64,000 nt of DNA from Citrobacter freundii ATCC 8090 = MTCC 1658 = NBRC 12681 (GCF_011064845.1 NZ_CP049015.1:744001-808000), one strand, 5' to 3'; positions 33,121 through 50,250 are shown, counted from the stretch's first letter. Numbers and translations: made by a program. The notes: a model not told the origin generated them from the letters alone.

Positions 33121-33651
33121 ATGATTCTCATCATTTATGCGCATCCCTATCCGCAGCATTCGCATGCGAATAAGCGGATGCTTGAACAGGCAAGGACGCT
33201 GGAGGGCGTGGAGATACGCTCGCTCTACCAGCTCTACCCCGACTTCAATATCGATATTGCCGCTGAACAGGATGCGCTGGCGCGCGCTGATTTGATCATC
33301 TGGCAGCATCCGATGCAGTGGTACAGCACACCTCCATTACTCAAGCTGTGGATGGATAAAGTCCTTTCGCACGGCTGGGCGTATGGCCATGGCGGTACTG
33401 CGCTGCACGGTAAACAACTGCTGTGGGCGGTGACGACCGGCGGCGGTGAAAATCACTTCGATATTGGCTCCCATCCCGGATTTGATGTGCTTTCTCAGCC
33501 TTTACAGGCAACAGCGCTCTATTGCGGCCTCAAATGGCTGCCGCCGTTTGCGATGCACTGTACGTTTATCTGTGATGATGAAACGCTGCAAGCGCAGGCG
33601 CGTCACTACAAACAGCGTCTGATGGAATGGCAGGAGGCACACCATGGATAG
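33121..33651 (+). CDS. kefF: Ancillary quinone oxidoreductase of the KefC potassium efflux system
   Basis: Flavodoxin-fold NAD(P)H:quinone reductase of 176 residues, required for full KefC activity. The N-terminus [20 protein letters not shown] and the [20 protein letters not shown] stretch are typical. Its end overlaps kefC by eight bases, giving coupled translation. Confidence 0.96.
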   Translation: MILIIYAHPYPQHSHANKRMLEQARTLEGVEIRSLYQLYPDFNIDIAAEQDALARADLIIWQHPMQWYSTPPLLKLWMDKVLSHGWAYGHGGTALHGKQLLWAVTTGGGENHFDIGSHPGFDVLSQPLQATALYCGLKWLPPFAMHCTFICDDETLQAQARHYKQRLMEWQEAHHG

Positions 33652-35506
33652 CCATACGCTGATACAGGCGCTGATTTATCTCGGATCGGCGGCGCTGATT
33701 GTACCCATCGCCGTACGGCTGGGATTAGGGTCGGTACTGGGGTATCTCATCGCCGGATGCATTATCGGACCCTGGGGTCTGAGGCTGGTGACGGACGCCG
33801 AATCCATCCTGCATTTTGCGGAGATCGGTGTGGTACTGATGCTGTTTGTCATCGGTCTGGAGCTGGATCCGCAACGTTTGTGGAAATTGCGGGCATCGGT
33901 GTTCGGCGGCGGTGCGCTACAGATGGTGGTTTGCGGCGGCTTAATTGGTTTGTTCTGTATGTTCCTTGGCCTGCGCTGGCAGGTAGCGGAACTGATCGGC
34001 ATGACGCTGGCGCTTTCCTCAACGGCTATCGCTATGCAGGCAATGAATGAACGCAACCTGATGGTTTCGCAAATGGGCCGCAGCGCGTTTGCCGTGCTGC
34101 TGTTCCAGGATATCGCTGCTATTCCATTGGTGGCGATGATCCCGTTACTGGCGGCGAGCGGCGCATCGACTACGCTTGGGGCGTTTGCATTGTCTGCCCT
34201 GAAGGTAGCCGGCGCACTGGTATTGGTGGTGGTATTGGGGCGTTATGTCACACGTCCGGCCTTGCGTTTTGTTGCGCGTTCGGGCCTGCGGGAAGTATTC
34301 AGTGCCGTTGCGCTGTTCCTCGTGTTTGGCTTCGGTCTGCTCCTGGAAGAGGTTGGCCTGTCGATGGCGATGGGGGCCTTTCTGGCCGGGGTGCTGCTGG
34401 CAAGCTCTGAGTATCGCCACGCGCTGGAAAGCGACATTGAGCCATTTAAAGGATTGCTGCTGGGACTGTTTTTCATTGGCGTGGGGATGTCTATCGACTT
34501 TGGTACGCTGATTGATAATCCCTTGCGCATTATCATTTTGCTGGTCGGTTTCCTGGTTATCAAAACCGTCATGCTGTGGTTGATAGCAAAACCGTTGCAG
34601 GTGCCGAACAAGCAGCGTCGCTGGTTTGCCGTATTGTTAGGGCAGGGCAGTGAGTTTGCCTTTGTGGTGTTTGGTGCGGCGCAAATGGCAAATGTGCTCG
34701 ATCCTGACTGGGCGAAATCGCTGACACTGGCGGTGGCGTTGTCGATGGCGGCTACGCCGATTTTGCTGGTGATTTTGACGCGTCTGGAAAAATCGGCGAC
34801 TTCGGAAGAGCGGGAAGCCGATGAAATCGATGAGGAGCAACCGCGGGTGATCATCGCTGGATTTGGGCGATTTGGCCAGATAACCGGTCGTCTGTTGTTG
34901 TCGAGTGGGGTCAAAATGGTGGTTCTTGATCATGACCCGGACCATATCGAAACGCTGCGTAAATTCGGGATGAAGGTTTTCTATGGCGATGCGACCCGGA
35001 TGGATCTGCTGGAGTCTGCCGGGGCGGCGAAAGCTGAAGTCATTATTAATGCCATTGACGATCCGCAAACCAGCCTGCAGTTAACCGAAATGGTGAAAGA
35101 GCATTTCCCGCATCTGCAAATTATTGCTCGTGCGCGCGATGTGGATCATTACATCCGCCTGCGCCAGGCGGGCGTGGATATGCCGGAACGCGAAACCTTT
35201 GAAGGTGCACTGAAGACCGGACGTCTGGCGTTGGAGGGGCTCGGGCTTGGGCGCTATGAGGCACGTGAGCGGGCCGACGTATTCCGCCGATTCAATACCA
35301 TGATGGTAGAGGAGATGGTGAAAGGGGAAAATGACGCGACTTCCCGCGCGGCCGTTTATAAACGCACCAGCGCAATGCTGAGTGAAATTATTGCGGAAGA
35401 TCGTCAGCACTTATCGTTAATTCAACGCCATGGCTGGCAAGGCACGGATGAAGGTAAGCATACGGGCGACGTCGCCGATGAGCCGGAAGTGAAACCGTCA
35501 GCATAG
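33644..35506 (+). CDS. kefC: Glutathione-gated potassium efflux system protein
   Basis: Inner-membrane K+/H+ antiporter of the CPA2 family, opened by glutathione adducts to protect against electrophiles. 620 residues as in E. coli. The membrane part is residues 1-380, including [13 protein letters not shown] and the [17 protein letters not shown] segment. The RCK/TrkA-N nucleotide-binding domain follows ([20 protein letters not shown]). The C-terminal tail is charged. Overlaps kefF. Confidence 0.97.
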   Translation: MDSHTLIQALIYLGSAALIVPIAVRLGLGSVLGYLIAGCIIGPWGLRLVTDAESILHFAEIGVVLMLFVIGLELDPQRLWKLRASVFGGGALQMVVCGGLIGLFCMFLGLRWQVAELIGMTLALSSTAIAMQAMNERNLMVSQMGRSAFAVLLFQDIAAIPLVAMIPLLAASGASTTLGAFALSALKVAGALVLVVVLGRYVTRPALRFVARSGLREVFSAVALFLVFGFGLLLEEVGLSMAMGAFLAGVLLASSEYRHALESDIEPFKGLLLGLFFIGVGMSIDFGTLIDNPLRIIILLVGFLVIKTVMLWLIAKPLQVPNKQRRWFAVLLGQGSEFAFVVFGAAQMANVLDPDWAKSLTLAVALSMAATPILLVILTRLEKSATSEEREADEIDEEQPRVIIAGFGRFGQITGRLLLSSGVKMVVLDHDPDHIETLRKFGMKVFYGDATRMDLLESAGAAKAEVIINAIDDPQTSLQLTEMVKEHFPHLQIIARARDVDHYIRLRQAGVDMPERETFEGALKTGRLALEGLGLGRYEARERADVFRRFNTMMVEEMVKGENDATSRAAVYKRTSAMLSEIIAEDRQHLSLIQRHGWQGTDEGKHTGDVADEPEVKPSA

Positions 35507-35590
35507 GGTAAAAAATGTGATGTTCTGCAAACTTTACTGCTAATTGGCTGTTTTTGAACTACTGTAATGCTGGCGTACCACCTTAAATAG

Positions 35591-36184
<594 letters not shown>

Positions 36185-36192
36185 TCCTGTAA

Positions 36193-36272
36193 GTGCCGGA
36201 TGGCAGCGAAAAGTCTTATCCGGCCTACTCTTGTGCCAGATGTAGGCCTGATAAGCGTAGCGCCATCAGGCA
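36193..36272. repeat. REP/BIME cluster between folA and apaH
   Basis: Two REP units, GCCGGATGGCAGCG to ATCCGGCCTAC and GTAGGCCTGATAAGCG to CCATCAGGCA, between two convergent genes. Confidence 0.88.
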
Positions 36273-36280
36273 TAAATCTC

Positions 36281-37129
36281 TCAGGCGTTGACCGCTTCGC
36301 CAGGATCCAGATTCAGATGGCGATTTGATGGCTGCACAAAGTACTGTTTGTCTTCCCAGCGCAGACAGGTGAGATCGCCTCCCCAGCAACACCCCGTATC
36401 CAGCGCGTAAATACCTTCTGGTGTGCCTTTGCCTTCCAGCGATGCCCAGTGCCCGAATGCAATGCTGTACGCTTCACTGACAGGTCCAGGAATGGCAAAC
36501 CACGGCTTCAGCGGGGCAGGTGCGTCTTCTGGTGACTCTTTGCTATACATATCCAGTTGACCGTTGGGGAAGCAGTAACGCATGCGGGTAAAGGCGTTGG
36601 TAATAAAACGCAGGCGTGCCAGCCCCGTTAGTTCCGGGGTCCAGTTATTGGGCATGTCGCCGTACATTGCATCAAGGAAGAAGGGATATGAGTCGCTCGA
36701 CAACACGGCTTCAACATCGCGAGCACAGTCTTTTGCCGTCTGCAGGTCCCACTGTGGGGTGATACCGGCATGCGCCATCACCAGCTTCTTCTCTTCGTCT
36801 ACCTGCAACAGCGGTTGACGGCGGAGCCAGTTAAGTAATTCGTCGGCATCCGGTGCTTCGAGCAGCGATGTGACCCTGTCTTTAGGTTTATTACGACTGA
36901 TACCAGCAAATACGGCCAGCAGGTGTAAATCGTGATTACCCAATACTAACCGCACGCTGTCGCCCAGTGATTTCACGTAGCGCAAAACGTCCAGCGAGCC
37001 CGGCCCACGAGCGACCAGATCGCCGGTGAGCCATAGGGTATCTTTTTTGGAATTAAAGTCTACCTGATGCAGCAAGGCTACCAGTTCATCGTAACAACCG
37101 TGAACGTCGCCAATAAGGTATGTCGCCAT
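36281..37129 (-). CDS. apaH: Diadenosine tetraphosphatase (symmetrical)
   Basis: Metallophosphatase that splits Ap4A into two ADP and also removes Np4-type RNA caps. The ATG at 37129 gives 282 residues starting [16 protein letters not shown]; the 27-residue upstream extension is absent from the E. coli protein and overlaps the spacer to apaG. The metal motifs GDVHGC, GDLVARG and LGNHDLH are clear. Last gene of surA-pdxA-rsmA-apaG-apaH. Confidence 0.96.
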   Translation of the reverse strand: MATYLIGDVHGCYDELVALLHQVDFNSKKDTLWLTGDLVARGPGSLDVLRYVKSLGDSVRLVLGNHDLHLLAVFAGISRNKPKDRVTSLLEAPDADELLNWLRRQPLLQVDEEKKLVMAHAGITPQWDLQTAKDCARDVEAVLSSDSYPFFLDAMYGDMPNNWTPELTGLARLRFITNAFTRMRYCFPNGQLDMYSKESPEDAPAPLKPWFAIPGPVSEAYSIAFGHWASLEGKGTPEGIYALDTGCCWGGDLTCLRWEDKQYFVQPSNRHLNLDPGEAVNA

Positions 37130-37139
37130 AGTTATTGTT

Positions 37140-37517
37140 TTAATGAATGAGTGTTGGAACGGCGAGTCGGAATACGGGAATGTCGATGGTAAAGGCGATG
37201 CCTTGTTCATCGATCATTTCGTAGTGACCCTGCATGGTGCCCAGCGGCGTTTCAATCACCGCACCGCTGGTATACTGGTACTCTTCGCCGGGTTCGATAT
37301 GGGGCTGGACGCCAACCACGCCTTCACCCTGGACTTCTGTTTCGCGGCCATGACCATTAGTGATTAACCAATAACGCCCCAACAGCTGCACAGGCGCTCG
37401 CCCCAAATTGCGGATAGTTACGGTGTAAGCAAAAACGTAACGTTCATCATCAGGTGAGGATTGCGCCTCAATGTAGACGCTTTGTACCTGAATGCACACT
37501 CGGGGCGAATTGATCAT
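37140..37517 (-). CDS. apaG: ApaG domain protein
   Basis: 125-residue beta-sandwich protein of the DUF525 family, E. coli length. The segments [19 protein letters not shown] and [20 protein letters not shown] are diagnostic. Function is not settled; the gene is linked to apaH in most enterobacteria. It starts 2 bp after rsmA. Confidence 0.95.
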   Translation of the reverse strand: MINSPRVCIQVQSVYIEAQSSPDDERYVFAYTVTIRNLGRAPVQLLGRYWLITNGHGRETEVQGEGVVGVQPHIEPGEEYQYTSGAVIETPLGTMQGHYEMIDEQGIAFTIDIPVFRLAVPTLIH

Positions 37518-37519
37518 GT

Positions 37520-40612
<3,093 letters not shown>

Positions 40613-40665
40613 ACTTTTTCCATTTCAATTAACCGCGATGCGGATTACGTTGTAAATCAATCAGA

Positions 40666-43023
40666 TCATAAAGCGCTTTGATACGGCAAAATATTCGAAC
40701 GCAACATTTGGTTGGTGCCGAGACCGTAGTTGGAGCTCAGGCCGCGCAGTTCGATATTAAAGCCGATCGTGTTGTCATAAATCGCGTGTTTCTGGGTGTT
40801 ATCCCAGCCGTTCAGCTTACGTTCGTAACCGAAGCGAATGGCGTAACAGCAGGAGTTGTACTGCAGCCCCAGCATTGAATCTGCTTCTTTGTTCACGTTG
40901 GTATCGAAGTAGTAAGCGCCAACAATCGACCAACGGTCGGCGATTGGGAAGCTTGCCACTGCGCCCACCTGTGAGATCCCGTTTTTATACTGCTCTGCCG
41001 TAGAGTAGTAAGACGGCAGAGTAGCCTGGATATACTCCGAGCTGGCATAACGGTAGTTCAACTGCAGCATACGGTTTTCGTCGCGACGATATTCGATACT
41101 GCTGCTACTGGTTGCAACGCTGTCCAGACGGGTATCGTACTGGATCCCACTGCGTAACCCCCAGCGATCGGAGATGCGCCAGTAGGTATCGCCCGCCCAT
41201 ACCAGTGAGCCCGTTTTGTCGTCATTCTCCCATTTAATGTTGTCATCGCCGGTGCGAGACTCGGTGAAATAGTAGATTTGACCCACGGATATATTAAAAC
41301 GTTCAACGGCTGCGTCATCATAAACGCGAGATGTGACCCCGGTTGTGACCTGGTTGGCGGAGGCAATGCGGTCCAGACCGCCATAGGTACGGTCACGGAA
41401 CAGGCCGCTATAGTCGGATTGCAGCAGGGACGAGTCATAGTTATAGATATGACTTTGGTCGCGATACGGTACGTACAGGTACTGCGCGCGCGGCTCCAGC
41501 GTCTGGGTATAACCCGGCGCCAGCATTTGCATGTCACGCTCAAACACCATCTTGCCGTCAACTTTAAACTGCGGCATGACGCGGTTAGCTGAATCATCGA
41601 GCTTGGTGTTCTGCGGGTTGCTGTTGTACCAATCCAGATTAGTCTGCTGATAGTGCGTTGCCAGCAGTTTTGCTTCGGTATTGATGCTTCCCCAGTTGTT
41701 CGACAATGGCAGATTGATGGTCGGTTCAAGGTGAACGCGCGTCGCTTCCGGCATGTTGTCGTTGGTGTTAACGAAGTGCACCGCCTGACCATAAATACGG
41801 GTATCAAACGGACCAACGTCATTCTGGTAGTAGTTGACGTCTAACTGCGGCTGCGCAGAGTAGCTGTTACTGTTTTGCGCGTCGAAGACCTGGAACTGCT
41901 TGGTCGAAACTGTGGCATCAAAGTTCTGTACCGCGTAGCCGACGCTGAATTTTTGCGTGGCGTAGCCGTCGGTACTGGAACCGTATTTGTTATCGAAATC
42001 ATTAAAGTAGCTGGTGTCGCTGACCTTGGTATAGTCAACGTTGAAACGCCACACCTGGTCCATCACCCCAGAGTGTTGCCAGTAAAACAGCCAGCGACGT
42101 GAATTGTCATCCTTCGGATGTTCGTCCTCATACACTTTATCGGAGTTCAGGTAGTCGAACTCCATCAGGCCCGCACCCGCTTGGGTGAGGTAGCGGAATT
42201 CGTTCTCCCACATGATCCCGCCACGACGGTGCATATAATGTGGCGTGATGGTGGCGTCCATGTTGGGCGCAATGTTCCAGTAATATGGCAGGTAGAACTC
42301 AAAATAGTTATTAGTGGAATATTTTGCGTTCGGGATCAGGAAACCGGAACGGCGCTTATCGCCGACGGGTAACTGTAAATAAGGACTGTAAAAGACCGGA
42401 ACCGGACCCAGTTTAAAACGGGCGTTCCAGATCTCTGCGACCTGTTCTTCACGGTCGTGGATCACCTCGCTACCGACGACGCTCCAGGTATCGGAACCTG
42501 GCAGACAGGAGGTAAAGCTACCGTTTTCCAGAATGGTATAACGGTTTTCGCCACGCTGTTTCATCAGATCGGCTTTCCCGCGTCCCTGACGGCCCACCAT
42601 CTGGTAATCACCTTCCCAGATGTTGGTATCTTTGGTATTCAGATTCGACCAACCCTTCGGCCCCTTCAGAATAACCTGATTGTCATCATAATGGACGTTG
42701 CCCAGCGCATCGACGGTACGTATTGGCTCCGGCTGGCCTTCAGCCTGCTTCTGATGAAGCTGTACTTCGTCGGCCTGCAGGCGGCTGTTACCCTGTGCGA
42801 TGTCCACGTTGCCGGTAAACACCGCGTCATCGGGATAATTCCCTTTAGCGTTGTCGGCATTGATGGTGACGGGTAATTCATTAGTCTCGCCCTGTACCAG
42901 AGGACGGTCATAGCTCGGCACGCCCAGCATACACTGTGAGGCGAGATCGGCTGCCAGGCCCTGATGGCTATAGAGGGCACTGGCAATCATGGTGGCCAGA
43001 AGAGTGGGAATACGTTTTTTCAT
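40666..43023 (-). CDS. lptD: LPS-assembly outer-membrane protein
   Basis: Beta-barrel that, with LptE, inserts lipopolysaccharide into the outer leaflet. 785 residues (784 in E. coli). Signal peptide ends near QGLAA, leaving C31 just inside the mature protein. The other disulfide cysteines appear in TSCLPG and [12 protein letters not shown]. The N-terminal OstA domain lies before the barrel. Divergent from djlA across a 255-bp region with the promoters. Confidence 0.97.
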   Translation of the reverse strand: MKKRIPTLLATMIASALYSHQGLAADLASQCMLGVPSYDRPLVQGETNELPVTINADNAKGNYPDDAVFTGNVDIAQGNSRLQADEVQLHQKQAEGQPEPIRTVDALGNVHYDDNQVILKGPKGWSNLNTKDTNIWEGDYQMVGRQGRGKADLMKQRGENRYTILENGSFTSCLPGSDTWSVVGSEVIHDREEQVAEIWNARFKLGPVPVFYSPYLQLPVGDKRRSGFLIPNAKYSTNNYFEFYLPYYWNIAPNMDATITPHYMHRRGGIMWENEFRYLTQAGAGLMEFDYLNSDKVYEDEHPKDDNSRRWLFYWQHSGVMDQVWRFNVDYTKVSDTSYFNDFDNKYGSSTDGYATQKFSVGYAVQNFDATVSTKQFQVFDAQNSNSYSAQPQLDVNYYQNDVGPFDTRIYGQAVHFVNTNDNMPEATRVHLEPTINLPLSNNWGSINTEAKLLATHYQQTNLDWYNSNPQNTKLDDSANRVMPQFKVDGKMVFERDMQMLAPGYTQTLEPRAQYLYVPYRDQSHIYNYDSSLLQSDYSGLFRDRTYGGLDRIASANQVTTGVTSRVYDDAAVERFNISVGQIYYFTESRTGDDNIKWENDDKTGSLVWAGDTYWRISDRWGLRSGIQYDTRLDSVATSSSSIEYRRDENRMLQLNYRYASSEYIQATLPSYYSTAEQYKNGISQVGAVASFPIADRWSIVGAYYFDTNVNKEADSMLGLQYNSCCYAIRFGYERKLNGWDNTQKHAIYDNTIGFNIELRGLSSNYGLGTNQMLRSNILPYQSAL

Positions 43024-43278
43024 ACGTTGTATTTATTGTTCCATCATCAGTAGCGTCGCGCGTGACAAACGGTCACAGCCTAACTTATCTCATCTTCACT
43101 GCGCTAGTGTTAATCCTGCCCATTTAGGCATCCGTGGTGTTAGGCACGGCATTGAATGACAGGTATGATAATGCAAATTATAGGCGATGTCCCACAATTG
43201 ACCGCAGCCGTAAATCGGTAAAAGCACCTTATATTGTGGGACATAGCCTGGCTGAGAGCATAAAGATTTGGGGAGTCT

Positions 43279-44094
43279 ATGCAGTATTGGGGAAAGATAA
43301 TTGGTGTAGCCGTGGCCTTAATGATGGGTGGCGGCTTCTGGGGTGTGGTTCTGGGGCTGTTAGTTGGCCACATGTTCGACAAAGCCCGCATGCGCAAAAT
43401 GGCGTGGTTTGCCAACCAACGTGAACGCCAGGCGCTGTTTTTTGCCACCACTTTTGAGGTGATGGGACATCTGACCAAATCCAAAGGTCGCGTCACGGAA
43501 GCCGATATTCATATCGCCAGCCAGTTGATGGATCGGATGAATTTGCACGGTGATTCGCGAACGGCTGCACAACACGCCTTCCGGGTAGGAAAATCGGATA
43601 ATTATCCATTACGTGAAAAGATGCGTCAGTTTCGCAGCGTCTGTTTTGGTCGATTCGATCTGATCCGCATGTTTCTGGAAATTCAAATCCAGGCGGCATT
43701 TGCCGATGGGTCGTTACATCCTAATGAGCGTGAAGTGCTGTATGTGATTGCTGAAGAGTTGGGGATCTCACGTACCCAATTTGATCAGTTCCTGCGCATG
43801 ATGCAGGGCGGCGCACAGTTTGGCGGCGGATATCAGCAGCAGTCTGGCGGCGGTAGCTGGCAGCAGGCGCAACGCGGCCCGACGCTGGAAGACGCCTGTA
43901 ATGTGCTGGGTGTGAAAACGACCGATGATGCGACTACCATAAAGCGCGCTTACCGTAAGCTGATGAGCGAGCACCATCCGGACAAACTGGTCGCGAAAGG
44001 TCTGCCGCCAGAGATGATGGAAATGGCGAAGCAAAAAGCGCAGGAAATCCAGAAGGCTTACGAGTTAATCAAAGAACAAAAAGGCTTTAAATAA
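43279..44094 (+). CDS. djlA: Membrane-anchored DnaJ-like co-chaperone
   Basis: 271 residues: one N-terminal membrane helix ([19 protein letters not shown]), a central TerB-like region, a Gly/Gln-rich linker ([13 protein letters not shown]) and a C-terminal J domain with the HPD motif in SEHHPDKL. It stimulates DnaK and affects the Rcs envelope response when overexpressed in E. coli. Divergent from lptD. Confidence 0.96.
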   Translation: MQYWGKIIGVAVALMMGGGFWGVVLGLLVGHMFDKARMRKMAWFANQRERQALFFATTFEVMGHLTKSKGRVTEADIHIASQLMDRMNLHGDSRTAAQHAFRVGKSDNYPLREKMRQFRSVCFGRFDLIRMFLEIQIQAAFADGSLHPNEREVLYVIAEELGISRTQFDQFLRMMQGGAQFGGGYQQQSGGGSWQQAQRGPTLEDACNVLGVKTTDDATTIKRAYRKLMSEHHPDKLVAKGLPPEMMEMAKQKAQEIQKAYELIKEQKGFK

Positions 44095-44100
44095 TAATTA

Positions 44101-44175
44101 TGCCGGATGCGGCTAGCGCTTTATCCGGCCTACGGTAATGAATGTAGGCCGGGCAAGCGAAGCGCCCCCGGCATA
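44101..44175. repeat. REP/BIME cluster between djlA and rluA
   Basis: REP units TGCCGGATGCGGC to ATCCGGCCTACG and GTAGGCCGGGCAAGCG to CCCCCGGCAT, between convergent genes. Confidence 0.88.
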
Positions 44176-44189
44176 AATTGGCTCAGAAT

Positions 44190-44849
44190 TTAAAAATCCG
44201 CCGGGACTTTAAACGTCATACTGTTGCCGTATTCGGGATGCGTGATGGTTAGCATCTCGGCGTGCAGCAGCAGGCGGGGTGCCAACGCCAGCGCTTCAGG
44301 CAGAGCATAGAAGCGATCGCCGAGGATTGGATGCCCTAACGCCAGCATATGCACACGCAGCTGGTGGGAGCGTCCGGTAATCGGTTTAAGCACGACCCGG
44401 GCGGTGTTATCCGCCGCGAACTCCACCACCTCATACTCTGTCTGCGCTGATTTCCCGGTCTCATAACACACTTTTTGCTTTGGCCTGTTCGGCCAGTCGC
44501 AAATCAGCGGTAAATCAACCAGACCCTCGGCCGGAGCGGGATGCCCCCAGACGCGTGCAACATACTGTTTTTTCGGTTCGCGCTCGCGAAACTGGCGTTT
44601 TAGCTCGCGCTCTGCCGCTTTGGTTAGCGCGACTACAATCACGCCGCTGGTGGCCATATCCAGACGATGGACGGATTCAGCCTGCGGATAATCGCGCTGG
44701 ATACGCGTCATCACGCTGTCTTTGTGCTCATCCAGACGACCCGGCACAGACAACAAACCGCTCGGCTTGTTGACCACCATAATGTGCTCATCCTGATACA
44801 GGATGACCAACCAGGGTTCCTGCGGCGGATTGTAGTTTTCCATCCCCAT
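44190..44849 (-). CDS. rluA: 23S rRNA/tRNA pseudouridine synthase
   Basis: Makes pseudouridine 746 in 23S rRNA and 32 in several tRNAs. 219 residues as in E. coli. The catalytic aspartate lies in the motif VHRLDMATSGVIVVAL. Substrate-binding segments PITGRSHQLRVHM and GHPILGDRFY follow. It starts 11 bp after rapA and probably shares its transcript. Confidence 0.96.
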   Translation of the reverse strand: MGMENYNPPQEPWLVILYQDEHIMVVNKPSGLLSVPGRLDEHKDSVMTRIQRDYPQAESVHRLDMATSGVIVVALTKAAERELKRQFREREPKKQYVARVWGHPAPAEGLVDLPLICDWPNRPKQKVCYETGKSAQTEYEVVEFAADNTARVVLKPITGRSHQLRVHMLALGHPILGDRFYALPEALALAPRLLLHAEMLTITHPEYGNSMTFKVPADF

Positions 44850-44860
44850 GTATGGCTCCG

Positions 44861-47767
44861 TTACTGATGCGTCACGACGATCAGGCGCAGGGCATCCAGA
44901 CGCCAGCCCGCCTGATCCAGGCTTTCCATCACCTGCTGACGGTTGCTTTCAATTGCGCTGAGTTCGTCATCACGGATGTTCGGGTTAACGGCACGCAGCG
45001 CTTCCAGACGGGAGAGTTCCGCAGTCAGTTTTTCGTCCGCTTCTTTACGCGCCGCGTCGATCAGCGCGCGGGCTGATTTTTCCACCTGTGCTTCACCGAG
45101 TTGCAGAATAGCATGAACGTCCTGCTGCACGGCGTTGACCAGTTTACTGCCGGTGTGGCGGTTAACGGCGCTGAGCTGACGGTTAAAGGTTTCGAACTCA
45201 ACCTGTGCAGCGAGGTTATTGCCGTTTTTATCCAGCAGCATACGTACCGGCGTTGGCGGCAGGAAGCGGTTCAGCTGCAGCTGTTTCGGCGCTTGCGCTT
45301 CAACCACATACACCAGCTCAACCAACAGAGTTCCGACCGGCAATGCTTTGTTTTTCAACAACGAAATGGTGCTGCTGCCGGTGTCGCCAGAGAGGATAAG
45401 ATCCAGACCATTACGGATTAACGGATGCTCCCAGGTAATAAACTGAGCGTCTTCACGCGACAGAGCGACATCACGCTCAAACGTAATGGTGCAGCCATCT
45501 TCCGGCAATCCAGGGAAATCTGGCACCAGCATATGATCGGACGGTGTCAGCACGATCAAATTGTCACCACGGTCATCCTGATTAATACCAACGATATCAA
45601 ACAGGTTCATGGCGAAGGCGATCAGGCTGGTATCATCGTCCTGTTCTTCAATACTCTCAGCCAGTGCCAGCGCTTTTTCACCGCCGTTAGAGTGGATCTC
45701 CAGCAGACGATCGCGACCTTGCTCCAGCTGAGCTTTCAGCGCGTCATGTTGTTCGCGACAGGTTTTGATCAGATCGTCAAAGCCATCGGTATTTTCTGGT
45801 TCAGCCAGGTAGCCGATCAGATTGTTATAGACCGTGTCGTAGATGGTACGGCCGGTCGGGCAGGTATGTTCAAACGCATCCAGACCTTCATGGTACCAGC
45901 GCACCAGCACGGATTGTGCGGTTTTTTCCAGGTACGGAACGTGGATCTGAATATCATGTGCCTGACCAATACGGTCCAGGCGGCCAATACGCTGTTCCAG
46001 CAGGTCCGGGTTGAACGGCAGGTCAAACATCACCAGATTGCTGGCGAACTGGAAGTTACGCCCTTCGGAGCCGATTTCAGAACACAGCATTACCTGGGCG
46101 CCGCTATCTTCTTCGCTAAACCAGGCTGCGGCGCGGTCACGCTCAATGATCGACATCCCTTCATGGAACACGGCAGCGCGGATACCTTCGCGCTCGCGCA
46201 GAACCTGCTCCAGCTGAAGCGCGGTGGTGGCTTTTGCACAGATAACTAATACTTTTTGCGAGCGGTGGCTGGTCAGATAGCCCATCAGCCATTCCACGCG
46301 CGGGTCAAAGTTCCACCAGGTGCCGGTATCGCCTTCGAATTCCTGATAAATCTGTTCCGGGTAGAGCATATCGCGCGCCCGGTCTTCCGCGCTTTTACGC
46401 GCACCCATAATGCCGGAGACTTTAATCGCCGTCTGGTATTGGGTCGGCAGCGGCAGCTTGATGGTGTGCAGCTCGCGTTTTGGGAAGCCTTTCACACCAT
46501 TACGGGTGTTACGGAACAGCACGCGGCTGGTGCCATGGCGGTCCATCAGCATCGAAACCAGCTCCTGACGCGCGCTCTGGGCATCTTCGCTGTCGCTGTT
46601 TGCCGCTTGCAATAGCGGCTCAATGTCCTGCTCGCCAATCATGTCGCCTAACATGTTCAGCTCACTGTTACTCAGCTTGTTGCCTGCCAGTAACATAGCG
46701 ACGGCGTCGGCGACCGGACGATAATTTTTTTGCTCTTCAACAAACTGGGCGAAATCGTGGAAACGGCTGGGGTCCAGCAGGCGCAGACGAGCAAAGTGAC
46801 TTTCCATGCCCAGCTGCTCCGGTGTAGCGGTTAGCAGCAGGATGCCCGGCACACGTTCTGCCAGTTGTTCAATGGCCATATATTCGCGGCTGGGCGCGTC
46901 TTCGCTCCACACCAGGTGATGCGCTTCATCGACGATCAGCAGATCCCATTCGGCGTCACACAGATGCTCCAGGCGCTGTTTACTGCGACGGGCAAAGTCC
47001 AGCGAGCAGATGACCAGTTGTTCGGTTTCAAACGGGTTGTAGGCGTCGTGCTGCGCTTCTGCATAACGCTCATCATCAAACAGGGCAAAACGCAGGTTGA
47101 AGCGACGCAGCATTTCGACCAGCCACTGGTGCTGTAATGTCTCCGGCACGATGATCAGCACGCGCTCTGCGGCGCCTGACAGCAGCTGTTGATGCAGGAT
47201 CATCCCGGCTTCAATGGTTTTACCTAAACCCACTTCGTCTGCCAGTAAAACGCGAGGGGCATGACGACGGCCAACATCATGGGCAATGTTCAGCTGGTGA
47301 GGAATCAGGCTGGTACGTTGACCACGCAAACCACTCCACGGCATACGGTATTGTTCGCTCTGAAATTTACGCGCGCGATAGCGCAGAGCAAAGCGATCCA
47401 TGCGGTCAATCTGGCCGGCAAACAGGCGATCTTGTGGTTTGCTGAATACCAGTTTGCTGTCGAGTAGTACTTCACGCAGCATGACACCGGTTTCTTCGGT
47501 ATCCAGGCGGGTTCCGATATAGGCAAGCAGGCCGTTTTCTTCTTTTACTTCATCGACATGCAGTTGCCAGCCTTCATGGCTTGTTATCGTATCGCCTGGA
47601 TTGAACATCACGCGGGTCACGGGGGAATCACTGCGCGCATACAGACGGTTTTCGCCCGTCGATGAGAAAAGTAATGTGACGGTTCGCGCATCCATGGCGA
47701 CAACGGTACCAAGTCCCAATTCGCTTTCTGTATCGCTGATCCAGCGTTGACCAAGTGTAAAAGGCAT
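44861..47767 (-). CDS. rapA: RNA polymerase-associated ATPase of the SWI2/SNF2 family
   Basis: Recycles RNA polymerase from post-termination complexes. 968 residues as in E. coli. Motif I is [13 protein letters not shown] (about residue 175), motif II is DEAHHL, and motif VI contains [11 protein letters not shown]. The N-terminal Tudor-like region precedes the helicase core. A 131-bp gap separates it from polB. Confidence 0.97.
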   Translation of the reverse strand: MPFTLGQRWISDTESELGLGTVVAMDARTVTLLFSSTGENRLYARSDSPVTRVMFNPGDTITSHEGWQLHVDEVKEENGLLAYIGTRLDTEETGVMLREVLLDSKLVFSKPQDRLFAGQIDRMDRFALRYRARKFQSEQYRMPWSGLRGQRTSLIPHQLNIAHDVGRRHAPRVLLADEVGLGKTIEAGMILHQQLLSGAAERVLIIVPETLQHQWLVEMLRRFNLRFALFDDERYAEAQHDAYNPFETEQLVICSLDFARRSKQRLEHLCDAEWDLLIVDEAHHLVWSEDAPSREYMAIEQLAERVPGILLLTATPEQLGMESHFARLRLLDPSRFHDFAQFVEEQKNYRPVADAVAMLLAGNKLSNSELNMLGDMIGEQDIEPLLQAANSDSEDAQSARQELVSMLMDRHGTSRVLFRNTRNGVKGFPKRELHTIKLPLPTQYQTAIKVSGIMGARKSAEDRARDMLYPEQIYQEFEGDTGTWWNFDPRVEWLMGYLTSHRSQKVLVICAKATTALQLEQVLREREGIRAAVFHEGMSIIERDRAAAWFSEEDSGAQVMLCSEIGSEGRNFQFASNLVMFDLPFNPDLLEQRIGRLDRIGQAHDIQIHVPYLEKTAQSVLVRWYHEGLDAFEHTCPTGRTIYDTVYNNLIGYLAEPENTDGFDDLIKTCREQHDALKAQLEQGRDRLLEIHSNGGEKALALAESIEEQDDDTSLIAFAMNLFDIVGINQDDRGDNLIVLTPSDHMLVPDFPGLPEDGCTITFERDVALSREDAQFITWEHPLIRNGLDLILSGDTGSSTISLLKNKALPVGTLLVELVYVVEAQAPKQLQLNRFLPPTPVRMLLDKNGNNLAAQVEFETFNRQLSAVNRHTGSKLVNAVQQDVHAILQLGEAQVEKSARALIDAARKEADEKLTAELSRLEALRAVNPNIRDDELSAIESNRQQVMESLDQAGWRLDALRLIVVTHQ

Positions 47768-47898
47768 ATATGTTCGGCTCTATATCTTTAGTTGCAGGCA
47801 ATACTCACCCTCTGCCAGAGTAAAGTGGCAGCAAGTGTATTGGGGTCCAGGAATGGAAAGGGCGCTATGGTACTGGATGGCGACGGTTTCGTCACGCG

Positions 47899-50250
47899 TC
47901 AAAATAACCCCAGTTGCCCTGTGAGTAGTGTAGCAAAATTATCGTCAATAAAGGGAAGAATTCCCTCGGCAACGGGTTGGATCTGGCGTGTCAGATAATG
48001 CTCGTAATCGAGCACAGATAGCTGATAATCAACAGGTTCTGGGCCATTGACCGTCCAGACATATTTTATGGTTCCGCGATTTTGATACTGCGGTGGACGC
48101 CCCAGCTTTACATTCTGCTCATCGGCGAGGCGCGCGGCGCGCACGTGTGGTGGAACATTTCGCTGGTATTCGCTTAACGGGCGGCGCAGGCGTTTGCGGT
48201 ACACCAGTTGTTCATCCATTTCACCGGCCATCAGACGGTCAATAGTCTCGCGAACAAACTCCTGATAAGGTTCGTTACGAAAAATTCGCAGGTATAGCTC
48301 CTGCTGAAACTGTTGGGCCAGCGGCGTCCAGTCGGTTCGTACCGTTTCCAGTCCCTTAAACACCATACGTTGCTCAGTACCGTCCTGAATCATCCCTGCA
48401 TAGCGTTTTTTACTGCCGGTATCTGCACCGCGAATGGTCGGCATCAGAAAGCGACAAAAATGGGTTTCAAATTCCAACTCCAGCGCACTGGTCAGGTTTT
48501 GTTGTTTCAGCGACTGCGCCCACCAGTCGTTGACGTAGCTCACCAGCTCACGGCCAATCCGGGCGGCATCATCTTCTGAGTGCGCCTTTTTCAGCCAGAC
48601 AAAGGTCGAGTCGGTATCGCCATAGATAACGTCGTAGCCCTGAGCTTCAATCAGTGCTTTGGTCTGGCGCATGATCGCATGACCGCGCATGGTAATGGAC
48701 GAGGCCAGTCTCGGGTCGAAAAAGCGACAGGCGGTGGTTCCCAGCACGCCGTAAAATGCGTTCATGATGATTTTCAGCGCCTGCGAGAGCGGCTTATTGC
48801 CGCGGCGTTTTGCTTCATCGCGACCATGCCAGATCCGGGTCACGATTTCCGGCAGGCAGTGCTTTTCACGTGAGAACCAGGCGTCAAGGAACCCTTCGGT
48901 GCTGTGCTCCGGATCCGGCTGCGCCATTCCTTCGATAAGCCCCACCGGATCGATTAAAAAAGTACGAATTATTGAGGGGTACAGACTTTTGTAATCCAGC
49001 ACCAGTACCGAGTCGTATAAGCCGGGGCGCGAGTCCATCACGTAGCCACCGGGGCTGGCGTGCGCGGGGACTTCACCCAGGTTCGGTGCCACATAACCCG
49101 CCCGGTGCATTCGTGGCAGGTAGAGATGTCCGAAGGCGGCAACTGAACCACCGTGCCGGTCGACCGGCAGACCGTTGACCGTCGATCGTTCCAGCAGAAA
49201 TGGCATGATCTCGGTTTTATGAAAAATACGCGTGACCAACTCACAGTCTTTGAGATTGTAGGTGGCGAGCGCGGGCTTATCCTGGGCAAACCGGCGATCG
49301 ATTTCGTCCATCCTGTCCCAGGGATTATCAATTGACTTCCCTTCGCCCAGTAGCTCCTGCGACACCGTCTCCAGCGAAAATGACGAGAAATTCCAGAATG
49401 CGGATTTGAGCGCCTCAATGCCGTCGATAATCAGGCGACCTTTAGCCTGCGCGAAGAAAACGCCGTTTTTGAAGCCATGCTCGCGCCACTCCAGCTCGCT
49501 ATTGTCACGACCAAAACGCAGGGGAATGCGGTAACGTTCGGCGTGCTTTTGCAGGACGCGTAAATCGAATTGCACGACGTTCCAGCCGATTATCACATCA
49601 GGATCGTGACGGGCAATCCAGTCATTGAGCTTTTCCAACAACTGCGGGCGGCTTGCAACGTACTCAAGTTCAAAATCCAGCGCAGAGGCATCACCGTTTG
49701 CCGGGCCGAGCATATAGACAATACGCTGCCCACAGCCCTCAAGACCGATGCAGTAGAGTTCGCCGTGGCGCGTGGTTTCGATATCCAGCGATACCCATTT
49801 TAGCGGTGGTCGATAGTCAGGGTTCGGCTTCAGGCGGGCATTAACCAGCATGTCGTCATGTCTGTCGCCTTCGACCCAAACAGGGGAGGTGATAAAGCGC
49901 TCCATCAGATACCGCTCCGGCGGCCGTACGTCGGCTTCGTAGACGGTGACTGCGTTTTCGCGCAGCAGTTTTTCCAGCCGCATAAGCTGGCGATGTGAGC
50001 GGCAATACAGGCCGGAAACGGGCTGGCGATGGAAGTCTTGCAACTGAAGAGGCGTCAGGCGATAGCCGTTTTCAGTACGTAATAATGACGTGACGCGAGG
50101 AACCTGACTAGTGGGAATAAACGCGACTGACTCCTGAGGCGCAAGCGTGACCTGCAGCGGCCCATCGTCTGTAGCCAGCCAGAATGAGACCTCTGTTCCC
50201 TGCGGAGTGTCCCGCCAGTGTCGGGTTAGAATAAAGCCTGCCTGCGCCAC
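47899..50250 (-). CDS. polB: DNA polymerase II, GTG start
   Basis: Family B, SOS-induced polymerase with proofreading exonuclease. 783 residues as in E. coli, starting at GTG (V read as M, then [11 protein letters not shown]), also as in E. coli. The exonuclease motifs [13 protein letters not shown] and [11 protein letters not shown], and the polymerase motifs [13 protein letters not shown] and [10 protein letters not shown], are intact. A LexA box overlaps its promoter. Confidence 0.97.
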   Translation of the reverse strand: MAQAGFILTRHWRDTPQGTEVSFWLATDDGPLQVTLAPQESVAFIPTSQVPRVTSLLRTENGYRLTPLQLQDFHRQPVSGLYCRSHRQLMRLEKLLRENAVTVYEADVRPPERYLMERFITSPVWVEGDRHDDMLVNARLKPNPDYRPPLKWVSLDIETTRHGELYCIGLEGCGQRIVYMLGPANGDASALDFELEYVASRPQLLEKLNDWIARHDPDVIIGWNVVQFDLRVLQKHAERYRIPLRFGRDNSELEWREHGFKNGVFFAQAKGRLIIDGIEALKSAFWNFSSFSLETVSQELLGEGKSIDNPWDRMDEIDRRFAQDKPALATYNLKDCELVTRIFHKTEIMPFLLERSTVNGLPVDRHGGSVAAFGHLYLPRMHRAGYVAPNLGEVPAHASPGGYVMDSRPGLYDSVLVLDYKSLYPSIIRTFLIDPVGLIEGMAQPDPEHSTEGFLDAWFSREKHCLPEIVTRIWHGRDEAKRRGNKPLSQALKIIMNAFYGVLGTTACRFFDPRLASSITMRGHAIMRQTKALIEAQGYDVIYGDTDSTFVWLKKAHSEDDAARIGRELVSYVNDWWAQSLKQQNLTSALELEFETHFCRFLMPTIRGADTGSKKRYAGMIQDGTEQRMVFKGLETVRTDWTPLAQQFQQELYLRIFRNEPYQEFVRETIDRLMAGEMDEQLVYRKRLRRPLSEYQRNVPPHVRAARLADEQNVKLGRPPQYQNRGTIKYVWTVNGPEPVDYQLSVLDYEHYLTRQIQPVAEGILPFIDDNFATLLTGQLGLF

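Noticed and set aside
45425..46249. 274-codon frame antisense to rapA
   Set aside because: Shadow of rapA.
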